A stretch of DNA of 64,000 nucleotides from Clostridia bacterium (GTDB lineage: Bacteria; Bacillota; Clostridia; TANB77; CAG-508). The notes under the pieces were generated by a model. That model ran no database searches, was not told the origin of the DNA, and saw only the letters and a program-made list of their open reading frames with translations. Where the stretch lies: positions 40,587-104,586 of the forward strand of contig JAFRNM010000008.1 of assembly GCA_017430135.1 (NCBI GenBank), given 5' to 3'. This document shows, one piece after another, positions 54,005 to 64,000 of the stretch. The position numbers were made by a program, and so were the translations under genes. Each line of letters begins with the position of its first letter. Within the stretch, counting starts at the first letter, position 1.

Positions 54005-55360
54005 ATGAATATTAATAAAGACGAACTATTGGAAAAAGCTAAAGAATTATTAAAAGATGAAGTAACAAAAATATCTTATAATACTTGGATTCAAACACTT
54101 GGAATCCAATCTATTAGTAATGATCATATTGTATTTACAGCAGTATCTGAATTTCAAAAAGATATGATTGAAAACAAATTTAATATGTTGATTTTAAATA
54201 CTTTAAGTTATATTACAAACAAAAATTGGACTTTTTCTGTAGTCGATTTATCCTCAGAAGAAGAAGAAAATGTGGAAATCATTTCTGATAAAAAGCCAAA
54301 TGTGTCAGATGTTGAACTTGAATCTAATCATTCTAGTTTAGATCCTAAATATACATTCGAAACTTTTGTAGTTGGAAATAATAATAGATTTGCCAATGCA
54401 GCATCTTTAGCTGTTGCAAATTCTCCAGGTAACTCATATAATCCACTATTTTTATATGGTGGCGTAGGTTTGGGAAAAACTCACTTAATGCATGCTATTG
54501 GAAATCGTGTTTTAGAAGATAATCGTTCTTCTAATGTATTATATGTAACTTCAGAAAAATTTACAAATCAATTGATTAATGCAATTAAAGATAATAAGAA
54601 TGAAATGTTTAGAAATAAATATAGAAATGTTGATGTTTTATTGATTGATGACATTCAATTTATTGCCGGAAAGGAAAGAGTTCAAGAAGAATTTTTCCAC
54701 ACTTTTAACACTTTACATGGCGATAAAAAACAAATTGTAATATCTAGTGATAAGCCACCAAGAGATATTCCTTTCTTAGAAGATAGGTTAAAATCTAGAT
54801 TTGAATGGGGCTTACTTGCAGATATTTCGTGTCCCGACTATGAAACTCGTCTTGCTATTTTAAGAAAAAAAGCGCAAGACTCAAATATTGTTATAGATGA
54901 TGATATACTAGCCAATATTGCAAATAAAGTAGATTCAAATATTAGGGAGTTAGAAGGAGTTTTTAACAAAATAGTTGCTAGAGCTTCTTTAATACATACT
55001 CCAATTACACGTGAATTTGCTGAAAAAATTATAAATGAATTCAAAGCAGAAAATGAAAAAGTAATTTCAAGTGATTTTATTAAAGAAACTGTTGGGAAAT
55101 ATTTTAGTATTGATCCTAATGATTTATCTGGAAATAAAAGGTCAGCAGAAATTGCTTTTCCAAGACAAATTGCAATGTACTTATGTAGAGAAGTTGCAAA
55201 TATGTCTTTTCCAAAGATAGGACAGGACTTTGGTAATCGTGACCATTCAACTGTAATGCATGCATACAAAAAAATTCAAATTGAAGTTAAAGAAAAAACT
55301 AACACAAAATTAATTGTGGAAAGTGTTAAAAATTTAATTACCGATACAAAAAATAATTAA
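54005..55360 (+). CDS. dnaA: Chromosomal replication initiator DnaA
   Basis: 451 residues from ATG 54005 (AAAGGA eight bases upstream; the ATG at 53996 overlaps the site). Domain I at 1-80 (YNTWIQTL), AAA+ domain with GGVGLGKTHLMHA and LLIDDIQFI, DNA-binding domain IV with SAEIAFPRQIAMYL and FGNRDHSTVMHAYKK. Binds DnaA boxes in the flanking spacers to open oriC. Confidence 0.98.
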   Translation: MNINKDELLEKAKELLKDEVTKISYNTWIQTLGIQSISNDHIVFTAVSEFQKDMIENKFNMLILNTLSYITNKNWTFSVVDLSSEEEENVEIISDKKPNVSDVELESNHSSLDPKYTFETFVVGNNNRFANAASLAVANSPGNSYNPLFLYGGVGLGKTHLMHAIGNRVLEDNRSSNVLYVTSEKFTNQLINAIKDNKNEMFRNKYRNVDVLLIDDIQFIAGKERVQEEFFHTFNTLHGDKKQIVISSDKPPRDIPFLEDRLKSRFEWGLLADISCPDYETRLAILRKKAQDSNIVIDDDILANIANKVDSNIRELEGVFNKIVARASLIHTPITREFAEKIINEFKAENEKVISSDFIKETVGKYFSIDPNDLSGNKRSAEIAFPRQIAMYLCREVANMSFPKIGQDFGNRDHSTVMHAYKKIQIEVKEKTNTKLIVESVKNLITDTKNN

Positions 55361-55690
55361 AAATTATTATTATAAATAATTATACTTAATTTTTAAAAAT
55401 CTGTGTTTGTGAAAATTATTGTTTGGTGGAATAAAATCTTATAAGTACTTACGGAACAGCTACATTAGATTTCCACAACGTGTTGTTAAAATGTTGTTAA
55501 AAACTTGTGAATTTGGAAAGATTACACAATTGTTACAAACCATTGTGGATTAATATTACATTTTTCCACAAAATTATACACGTAAAAATTACTACGCTTT
55601 TAAACTATCAACATAGTTTTCCACAATATCCACAGTACCTAATACTATTACTACTAAAAATATTTAATAAATTAAAAGGAGGACGTGAAA
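55361..55690. other. dnaA-dnaN spacer, DnaA-box cluster (oriC)
   Basis: Near-consensus DnaA boxes: TTTCCACAA (55470-55478), TTGTGGATT (55543-55551), TTTTCCACA (55562-55570), TTTTCCACA (55617-55625), ATATCCACA (55626-55634). More TTTTCCACA-like sites flank recF (56815, 56920). With the 53887 box this gives a bipartite origin around dnaA as in Bacillus. Confidence 0.75.
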
Positions 55691-56809
55691 ATGAAATTCA
55701 TTTGTTACAAGGATAAAATCCTTAAAGCTCTTAATTCCGTAGTAAAAGGTGTAGCATCTAAAACTACAATGCCTATACTAGAAGGAATATTAATTCAAAC
55801 TAATGATAATGAAATAAAATTAACAACCTATGATTTAGAAATAGGTATAGAATATGTTATAGAAAGTGAAGTTATTGAACAAGGTAGTACAGTTGTTAAT
55901 GCTATAATGTTTAGTGAAATTATAAGAAAACTTCCAGATACACAAATTAATATTTCTATAAATTCAAGTAATTTATTAGAAATTGAATGTGAAGGTTCTT
56001 TATATAAGTTAGCAACAATGAACCCTGAAGAATTCCCCGAACTTCCTAAAATTGAAGTTCAAAATGGGGTAGAGCTTGAACAAGTTAACCTAAAAAACAT
56101 GATTAGAAAGACATTGTTTGCTGTAAGTAGTGAAGAAAGTAGACCAATATTTACAGGATGTTTATTTGAAATAGAAAATAACAAATTAAGTTTAGTTGCA
56201 GTTGATGGATTTAGATTAGCATTAAGAAGTATATTCTTAAATAAACCTACACAAAATTTTAGTGCAGTTATTCCAGGAAAAACATTAAATGAAGTTAATA
56301 AAATCTTAACAGATTCATTTGATCCTATAAAAATAGGAATATCAAAAAATCAAGCATTATTTGAAATGGAAAATTGTAAAATTGTTACTAGAATATTAGA
56401 TGGTGAGTTTTTAAATTATAAAAATGTTATTCCAAGTACTTGGGAAACAAGAATATTGGTAAATAAAAATAATATACAAAATAGTTTTGAAAGAATTAGT
56501 TTAATTTCTGCATCTAGTGTTGAAAAAGAAAAGAAGTATCCAGTTAAAGTAAATGTTGAAATAGGTAAAGTTGTAATTTCTTGTACAAACCAAACTGGTG
56601 ATGCAAAAGAAGAATTATTTGTTACAACAGAAGGTAAAAACTTAGAAGCAGGATTTAACCCAAAATATTTCTTAGATTGTTTAAAAGCTATTGATGATGA
56701 AGATGTTTATATTGAATTTGGTTCAAGCATTTCACCATGTTTAGTAAAATCAACTGAAAGTAATGATTATGTGTATATGATTTTACCAATAAGATTGAAA
56801 GAGGATTAA
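55691..56809 (+). CDS. dnaN: DNA polymerase III beta sliding clamp
   Basis: 372 residues from ATG 55691 (AGGAGG eight bases upstream; the GTG at 55685 is too close). Three clamp domains: MKFICYKDKILKALNSV start, GCLFEIENNKLSLVAVDGFRLA in domain 2 (core LVAVDGFRLA), and YVYMILPIRL at the end. No S4-domain gene lies between dnaN and recF, unlike many Firmicutes. Confidence 0.97.
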   Translation: MKFICYKDKILKALNSVVKGVASKTTMPILEGILIQTNDNEIKLTTYDLEIGIEYVIESEVIEQGSTVVNAIMFSEIIRKLPDTQINISINSSNLLEIECEGSLYKLATMNPEEFPELPKIEVQNGVELEQVNLKNMIRKTLFAVSSEESRPIFTGCLFEIENNKLSLVAVDGFRLALRSIFLNKPTQNFSAVIPGKTLNEVNKILTDSFDPIKIGISKNQALFEMENCKIVTRILDGEFLNYKNVIPSTWETRILVNKNNIQNSFERISLISASSVEKEKKYPVKVNVEIGKVVISCTNQTGDAKEELFVTTEGKNLEAGFNPKYFLDCLKAIDDEDVYIEFGSSISPCLVKSTESNDYVYMILPIRLKED

Positions 56810-56939
56810 GAAAGTTTTCCACAAATCAACAACAAAATGTGGAAAATTACTTACGGAAATAGAACGTAGAGAATATTTTAAAAAATAAAATATAAATTAA
56901 AAAAACTTTTTAGTTTTATTTCCACAATTGGAGAACAGA

Positions 56940-58010
56940 ATGTGGATAAATAATGTTAAAATAAAAAATTTTAGAAATTATACAGATGAAAATATTAATT
57001 TAAATAAAAATATAAATGTTTTTTATGGAGAAAATGCTCAAGGAAAAACCAATATTATAGAATCTATATTTTTATGTGGTATAGGGAAATCTTTTAGAAC
57101 AAAAAAAGATGCAGAAATGATAAATTTTAATTCTTCAAATTCTATTATTGAAGTTGAATATCAAAAATCAGATAGAGATGGAAAAATTAAAATTGAACTT
57201 GGAACTAAAAAAAATATTTATTTAAATGGGATTAAATTAAAAAAGTTAAGTGAATTAATTGGAAACATTAATTTAGTTATATTTACTCCAGAAGATATTA
57301 ATATTTTAAGAGGCTCTCCACAGGAGAGAAGAAGATTTTTAGATATTATGATAAGTCAGTTAAGACCCAATTATTTGAATTGTATGAGTTTATATTTAAA
57401 AACTTTGGATCAAAGAAATAACTATTTAAGGCAAATTAAAGATGATGGAAAAGATGAGAATTTACTTGATATTTGGGATGAAAAATTGGCTGAATATGCA
57501 ATAAATATTTATAAATATAGACTAGAGTTTATTAACAAATTACAAGAAAAAATTCGTAATATTCATAGTATGATTACTGAAAACAAAGAAAATATTAATT
57601 TAAAATATATTTCTATGTGTACTGACAGAGATATGTTTTTAAAAGCTTTAAGAGAACGAAGAAGATTGGATATTATAAAAGGGTATACAACAAGGGGAGT
57701 GCACAGAGATGATTTTGAAGTGTATATTAATGACAAAAAAGTTGATATATATGGATCTCAGGGACAAAATAGAACAGCAATGTTATCACTAAAGCTTTCA
57801 GAATTAAGGGTTGTAAATGATGAAATTGGAGAAGAACCCATTTTATTATTAGATGATTTTATGTCTGAACTTGATAGTAAACGAAGAAAAAGTTTTCTTG
57901 AGAATATAGGGGATACACAGGTAATTATTACTTGTACTGAAAAATTTACACTTGAAAATTTAAAAACATTTTCGTATAATGTACAAAGTGGAAAAATATA
58001 TCAAAAATAA
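56940..58010 (+). CDS. recF: RecF DNA repair ATPase
   Basis: 356 residues from ATG 56940 (GGAG six bases upstream). SMC-like ABC ATPase: Walker A GENAQGKTNIIE, SPQERRRFLDIM, signature SQGQNRTAMLSLKLSEL, Walker B LLLDDFMSELD. Loads RecA at gaps. Forty-one bases before gyrB. Confidence 0.96.
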   Translation: MWINNVKIKNFRNYTDENINLNKNINVFYGENAQGKTNIIESIFLCGIGKSFRTKKDAEMINFNSSNSIIEVEYQKSDRDGKIKIELGTKKNIYLNGIKLKKLSELIGNINLVIFTPEDINILRGSPQERRRFLDIMISQLRPNYLNCMSLYLKTLDQRNNYLRQIKDDGKDENLLDIWDEKLAEYAINIYKYRLEFINKLQEKIRNIHSMITENKENINLKYISMCTDRDMFLKALRERRRLDIIKGYTTRGVHRDDFEVYINDKKVDIYGSQGQNRTAMLSLKLSELRVVNDEIGEEPILLLDDFMSELDSKRRKSFLENIGDTQVIITCTEKFTLENLKTFSYNVQSGKIYQK

Positions 58011-58033
58011 TTCTTATAAAAATGTATTGATAA

Positions 58034-59983
<1,950 letters not shown>

Positions 59984-59988
59984 ATAAT

Positions 59989-60037
59989 AAGAAAAATATT
60001 TTCAAAAAAGCAAAGCTTTTTTGAAAATATTTTTTCT
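59989..60037 (+). terminator. Terminator after gyrB
   Basis: A 23-bp near-perfect stem (AAATATTTTCAAAAAAGC / GCTTTTTTGAAAATATTT) with AAA loop and T-run. Confidence 0.9.
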
Positions 60038-60039
60038 TC

Positions 60040-60575
60040 TATAAAGCCAATAATAATCTTCACTAAAACTAATATACCTAATTTTCGAACCTAATATATA
60101 TTACTATATAAATAAGCCCTAAACCACATATATTAATCCTTCGCTCAACTATTAGTACACCAAAAGTAGCCATATTCATCCTCAGGGGGACTATTAACAA
60201 CCACTAATAAAATTAATTAGATATAATAATAATCTTAGCTCGAATATATTACCTATAATGTAACCATAGAATGAAAATAATTAATTATTATAAAAATTAC
60301 AATAAATAATTCTAAAATATAGCTTGCATACAAATAATATACTCTTATCGCCGACATATTATAATATAAAAATTACACTATAATATATCTTTGTCCGAAT
60401 AATAATAAACTAATTTTAATCTATAATTATTCTTGGCTCGACTATCATCAACCTTATGTTAGTATTATGTGTAAAAATTTTTTTATTATTCATAAATTTA
60501 AAAAAAATTTTTCGTTTTTTGAGATACACAAAAAAATATTAATTTTTTTTCCTAAAAATGGGGGGCAGTTCACAT
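60040..60575. other. Non-coding AT-rich region with degenerate recurring motif
   Basis: No ORF or RNA gene recognised. Several loosely similar segments recur: TCCTTCGCTCAACTATTAG (60137), TCTTAGCTCGAATATATT (60232), TCTTATCGCCGACATATTA (60343), TCTTTGTCCGAATAATAA (60388), TCTTGGCTCGACTATCATC (60430). May be a decayed tandem repeat or remnant of mobile DNA. Confidence 0.35.
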
Positions 60576-60576
60576 T

Positions 60577-60593
60577 TGTCGAATTTTGTCGAA
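60577..60593 (+). promoter_or_regulatory. Tandem Spo0A boxes
   Basis: TGTCGAA at 60577-60583 and again at 60587-60593, exactly 10 bp apart, one helical turn. TGTCGAA is the known 0A-box consensus. They lie just upstream of the promoter at 60603, placing the T4SS/Tad-like module under likely Spo0A control. Confidence 0.65.
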
Positions 60594-60602
60594 CGATTTT
60601 TG

Positions 60603-60631
60603 TTGACAAATTATGTATATGGTTGTAGAAT
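60603..60631 (+). promoter_or_regulatory. Sigma-A promoter of the second T4SS/Tad-like module
   Basis: TTGACA (60603-60608), 17 bp, TAGAAT (60626-60631), 42 bp before the first gene's start. Confidence 0.78.
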
Positions 60632-60672
60632 TGTGCTAAATAAAAATATTTAATTAAGTGAGGTGAGAAAAA

Positions 60673-61242
60673 ATTAGAAATATTAATGTACAACAATGGC
60701 TTCCGATTGAAAAAATCTATAATAATGGAATTATTAAATTAAAGAAAAACAAATTTATTAAAATTTTAAAAATTAATCCCATTAATTTTAATTTAAAATC
60801 TGACTTAGAAAAAAATGCTATATTAAATTCTTATAAAACATTTTTAAAAACATGTAATTTTGATATTCAAATTTTAATTCAAAGTAATAAAGAAAATCTA
60901 AAAAATCATATTTCAAATATCGAAAATAATATCCAAAAAAAAGATAATAATTATTTAAAACAAATTGCTGAAGATTATATTAAATATATAAAAAAAATAA
61001 ATTCGGAAAATAAAGCATCATCAAAAGATTTTTATATTATTATTTCAAATATTCAAAATAATAAAAAAGAATTAGATAATTTTAATGAAATTATTGAAAA
61101 TGATTTAAAGGAAAAATATTTTAAAATTAAAGAGTGTTTATCAAGATGTGGAAATGAAGTTTCAGAAATAAATAATTCAGAAGAATTAATTCATTTATTT
61201 TATTCGTTTTTTAATACTAGAAAAAATTTAAAAAATAATTAG
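60673..61242 (+). CDS. Short VirB4 N-terminal-domain-like protein, ATT start
   Basis: Open frame of 189 residues with no ATG, GTG or TTG codon anywhere; TGA at 60664 bounds it upstream. AGGTG seven bases before ATT 60673 marks the start (M/I-RNINVQQWLPIEK). It parallels the protein at 37852: FLKTCNFDIQILIQSNKENL against FLNTLRHPIQLYIQTR, FYIIISNI against YYIVIPYI, and NNSEELIHLFYSFFN against NSKELIELLYFAYN. It lacks the membrane helix and P-loop. Very AT-rich codon use. Followed in the same frame, after TAG, by the ATPase gene. Confidence 0.75.
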   Translation: MRNINVQQWLPIEKIYNNGIIKLKKNKFIKILKINPINFNLKSDLEKNAILNSYKTFLKTCNFDIQILIQSNKENLKNHISNIENNIQKKDNNYLKQIAEDYIKYIKKINSENKASSKDFYIIISNIQNNKKELDNFNEIIENDLKEKYFKIKECLSRCGNEVSEINNSEELIHLFYSFFNTRKNLKNN

Positions 61243-61257
61243 GAGGAGGTAATAATT

Positions 61258-63087
61258 ATTATTGAAAATTTAATAAAAAAGATAATTAAAAAAGAAAATA
61301 TTAAATTAAATTTTTTAGAGGGTTCAATAAATAATAAAGATAAAATTGCACCAGCATATATTAATTTGCAGAATCCAAAATATATTGAAATTGATAATTT
61401 ATATTATGCAGGTGTAATAATTACAAATTATTATAGAGAACAAACAGATATTATTCTAAAAAATTTAATTGAATCAAATATTGATATGAATATTTCGATT
61501 TTTTATGAAAAACAAGATCCATATAAAACAATAAAGGATTTAACATATCATATTGGAAATGTTGGTGTAGAAATAAAAAACAAAAATCAAAATAGGGAGG
61601 ACATAGAAATTGCAACATTTACATATAATGATGCAAAATATATTAGAAAAGAAATTCAAGTAAATAATGAGGATATTTATTTTTTATATATTTATATTAT
61701 TTTATATTCTGAAGATAAAAAAGAATTAGATTATTATTTAAATAAAATAGAAGGATTAACTCAAAGCAAGGGATTGCAAACAAGAAGAGCAAATTTTAGA
61801 CAGGAGGAATTATTTTTAACATGTTTACCTTTAATGGAAAATAAAAAAGAAATAAAAAATGTTGCAAAAAGAAATGTTTTAACAAGTGGATTGCTTGCAA
61901 CGTATCCATTTATTTCTTCAAATATTTTTGATCAAAATGGAATTTTTATAGGCACAAATATTTATAATAATTCAATGATTTTTATTGATCGTTACAATAC
62001 CGAAAAATATAAAAATGCAAATATGTGTATTTTTGGAACAAGTGGTTCTGGAAAATCATTTTACACAAAATTATTAATTTTAAGATATAAATTATTAGGA
62101 ATAAAACAATATATAATTGACCCAGATAGAGAATATCATAATTTATGCAAGGAATTAAAAGGAACATTAATTAAAATTGGACCAACATCAGATACTTTTG
62201 TTAATATTTTAGAAATAAGAAAAGAAAGCATAGAAGATGGAGAAACAGGATATTTAGCAATAAAAATTAGTAAATTAATTGGATTTTTTAATTTAATATT
62301 TGGAGAATTAGACGAAGAAGAAAGAGCAATTTTAGAAGAAAAATTAATTGAAACTTATAATAGAAAAGGAATTAATTTTGATGATGAATCTTTATATAAA
62401 ATAGATAATGAAAAAATAATTCAAAAAGAATTTAAAAGTAGCAAAGATATGCCAATTTTAGAAGATTTATTTAATGTTTTTGAAGAAGATGAAAAAACAA
62501 AAAAATTTGCAAATAAATTAATTCCATTTGTAAAAGGTTCAATGAAATTTTTTAATAATTATACTAATGTTGAATTACAAAATGATTTAATAATTGCAGA
62601 TGTTTATGATTTAGGAGAAGATAATTTAAAATATGGAATGTATTTATATACAGATATTTTTTGGGATAAGATTAAAGAAAACAGGGAAGATAAAAAAGCA
62701 ATTTATTTAGATGAAATTTGGAGATTAATAGGTGTTACATCTAATAAAGATGTTGCAAGTTTTATTTATAAAATATTTAAAACAATAAGAAAATTTGGTG
62801 GAAGTAGTGTTGCAATTACTCAAGATATTTCTGATATTTTTAGTTTAGAGGATGGAATATATGGAAAAAGTATTTTAAATAATTCAAGCATAAAAACATT
62901 TTTTGCACTTGAAGAAGAGAATATAAAATTATTGGCTGAATTTGCCAATCTATCAGAAAAGGAAAAAATAGAAATAAAATCATTAAAACGTGGAGAAAAT
63001 TTAATGTTTGTTGGAGATGAACATATTTTAACAAAAATTGAATGTTCTGATTTAGAAAAATCCATTATTGAAAGTATTTCTAAATAA
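61258..63087 (+). CDS. VirB4-family secretion ATPase, ATT start
   Basis: About 609 residues. AGGAGGAGG (61241-61249) overlaps the stop of the preceding gene, and the only start candidates at normal spacing are ATT codons at 61255, 61258 or 61261; the first standard start codon in frame is TTG 61366, with no ribosome-binding site. Walker A FGTSGSGKSFYTKL near residue 260, DPDREYHNL, Walker B IYLDEIWRLI near 481, and the TQDISDI arm. Second VirB4 of the window, only distantly similar to the one at 35955. TAG at 61240 separates it in frame from the N-terminal-domain gene. Confidence 0.85.
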   Translation: MIENLIKKIIKKENIKLNFLEGSINNKDKIAPAYINLQNPKYIEIDNLYYAGVIITNYYREQTDIILKNLIESNIDMNISIFYEKQDPYKTIKDLTYHIGNVGVEIKNKNQNREDIEIATFTYNDAKYIRKEIQVNNEDIYFLYIYIILYSEDKKELDYYLNKIEGLTQSKGLQTRRANFRQEELFLTCLPLMENKKEIKNVAKRNVLTSGLLATYPFISSNIFDQNGIFIGTNIYNNSMIFIDRYNTEKYKNANMCIFGTSGSGKSFYTKLLILRYKLLGIKQYIIDPDREYHNLCKELKGTLIKIGPTSDTFVNILEIRKESIEDGETGYLAIKISKLIGFFNLIFGELDEEERAILEEKLIETYNRKGINFDDESLYKIDNEKIIQKEFKSSKDMPILEDLFNVFEEDEKTKKFANKLIPFVKGSMKFFNNYTNVELQNDLIIADVYDLGEDNLKYGMYLYTDIFWDKIKENREDKKAIYLDEIWRLIGVTSNKDVASFIYKIFKTIRKFGGSSVAITQDISDIFSLEDGIYGKSILNNSSIKTFFALEEENIKLLAEFANLSEKEKIEIKSLKRGENLMFVGDEHILTKIECSDLEKSIIESISK

Positions 63088-63093
63088 TAAATA

Positions 63094-63230
63094 ATAAAAT
63101 ATATTAATTTTGAAAACCGCGTAAGCGACCAACCGAAGCGAAGCGTAGGGCGACTGGAGCAACTTACAGACTAGTATTTTTAAATCTGGAAGTTGCGACA
63201 CCAAGGTTTTAAAAATTCATATATTTTATT
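63094..63230 (+). repeat. GC-rich 137-bp element with terminal inverted repeats, copy 2
   Basis: Second copy of the element at 12716-12853, same strand, starting 6 bp after the VirB4 stop. Ends AAAATATATTAATTTTGAAAACC and GGTTTTAAAAATTCATATATTTT are complementary except for a few bases (given here as about 23-bp arms, 63096-63118 and 63206-63228). Core CGCGTAAGCGACCAACCG is identical; GCAACTT/AAGTTGC pairs perfectly here. Confidence 0.8.
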
Positions 63231-63254
63231 AATAATTGAAAAGAGGTGATAAAA

Positions 63255-64000
63255 ATAAAAAAAATAATTACAGCAATTAATAATCCAAATTTAAATAATA
63301 AATTAAATATGGAAAATAATATTGAAGTTGTTTGCAAAGATTTACAATATAAAGATGCAATTTTAGATATTTTAAATGAAAATAATAATGTAGATATAAT
63401 TATTATTAATAATGAAATTCCAAGTGAAATTAATGATGATGAATTAATAAAAAAAATAAAAGAAAAAAATAATAATATTAGGGTAATTTATATTTTAGAA
63501 AAAATAAATAAAAATATTCAAGAAATATTAGAAAAAAATAATATAAATGAGTTTTATTTAAATAATGAAATTACAATTGATAAAATTATAAAAATAATAA
63601 ATAAAGAAAATATTAATAATTTCGAAAATAGTTTAATTAAAAATAATAATACAAAAAAAGAAAATTATTATAATAAATTTTTTATAAATGATAATTTAAT
63701 TAAAAATATAAAAAATAAAATTAAACAAAAAACAAATAAAAATAAAATAATTGAAGAAAAAATAAAAAGTAATTATTATGAAAATAAAATAATTACAATA
63801 TCTGGTCCGCCCAATGTAGGAAAAACTAATTTTATAATTAATTTTTATAAAATAATAAAAAATAAAAAAATATTAATAATTGATTTTGATTTAAATAAAA
63901 AAGATATTAAATTATTTTTAGGAATAAAAAAATATTATAAAATAAATAGAAAAATAAAAAAAGAAAAAAATAAAATAAACAATAATAATAATATTTTTAA
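63255..64000 (+). CDS. TadZ/CpaE-like P-loop ATPase, ATA start, 3' end cut by window
   Basis: GAGGTG six bases upstream points to ATA 63255 (KKIITAINNPNL, where a Met start is expected); the first in-frame ATG is 63309 without a site. N-terminal receiver-like domain (about 1-115: VDIIIINNEIP, IRVIYILEK), Asn/Lys-rich linker, then an ATPase domain with ISGPPNVGKTNF and ILIIDFDLNKKDIKL. Fits TadZ/CpaE-type proteins that localise Tad pilus or secretion machines. Codon use is almost entirely A/T. Continues past 64000. Confidence 0.75.
   Translation, partial: MKKIITAINNPNLNNKLNMENNIEVVCKDLQYKDAILDILNENNNVDIIIINNEIPSEINDDELIKKIKEKNNNIRVIYILEKINKNIQEILEKNNINEFYLNNEITIDKIIKIINKENINNFENSLIKNNNTKKENYYNKFFINDNLIKNIKNKIKQKTNKNKIIEEKIKSNYYENKIITISGPPNVGKTNFIINFYKIIKNKKILIIDFDLNKKDIKLFLGIKKYYKINRKIKKEKNKINNNNNIF

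Noticed and set aside
61240..61242. TAG as pyrrolysine or selenocysteine codon
   Set aside because: No supporting structure, a strong ribosome-binding site overlaps it, and the homologous genes are also separate.

Overview
This is a chromosomal window around the replication origin of a low-GC, spore-forming member of the Clostridia. Base composition is strongly AT-rich. Core genes sit in the classical Firmicutes origin order (rpmH, rnpA, yidD, yidC, jag, mnmE, mnmG, rsmG, parA, parB to the left; dnaA, dnaN, recF, gyrB to the right). Sporulation signatures are present (spmA/spmB, a SpoVT/AbrB-type regulator, a GerMN-domain protein, tandem Spo0A boxes). No genus can be assigned from sequence alone; the T4SS-like loci and extreme AT content suggest an uncultured, probably gut-associated lineage.

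Layout. 1-3 kb: an EctB-type aminotransferase (cut by the window edge) and a gatD-murT cell-wall amidation pair. 3.2 kb: initiator tRNA. 3.3-7.2 kb: zinc-ribbon proteins, comM, dprA, yraN. 7.3-21.1 kb: competence, cell-wall, ABC-transport, sporulation, rsmI and methyltransferase genes. 21.3-26.7 kb: an ORF6N/PLD-like protein diverging from a 1440-residue CoA-dehydratase activase. 27.6-43.9 kb: a minus-strand type IV secretion-like locus (VirB1-like hydrolase, VirB6-like channel, VirB4, a separate VirB4 N-terminal half, PrgI, and four pilin-type proteins) with no relaxase or VirD4 visible. 44-53.6 kb: a 45-residue membrane protein, two tRNA-Ser genes, parB, parA and the rsmG-to-rpmH block. 53.6-60 kb: oriC, dnaA, dnaN, recF, gyrB. 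60.6-64 kb: a second, very AT-rich T4SS/Tad-like module behind Spo0A boxes.

The main discovery candidate: by eye I found only five in-frame CGG codons in the window, and every one sits exactly where the reading frame must shift +1 to restore a conserved protein (comM, spmA, prgI, mnmG, mnmE). In each case skipping the C gives a GGN glycine codon and the expected family sequence. Out-of-frame CGG triplets are common and harmless. This suggests CGG is an unassigned or hungry codon that the ribosome passes by a +1 shift. Two of the five genes, mnmE and mnmG, make the enzyme that modifies the wobble base of tRNAs, including the tRNA-Gly that reads GGA. A systematic sequencing artefact is the main competing explanation.

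Other notable points: three consecutive genes (60.67-64 kb) have strong ribosome-binding sites but no ATG/GTG/TTG start (ATT, ATT, ATA), and one of them has no such codon anywhere in 190 codons. A GC-rich about 137-bp element with terminal inverted repeats occurs twice, 50 kb apart. The jag-mnmE spacer can form two exclusive RNA structures, one masking the mnmE ribosome-binding site. The GatD homologue lacks the catalytic Cys and His.
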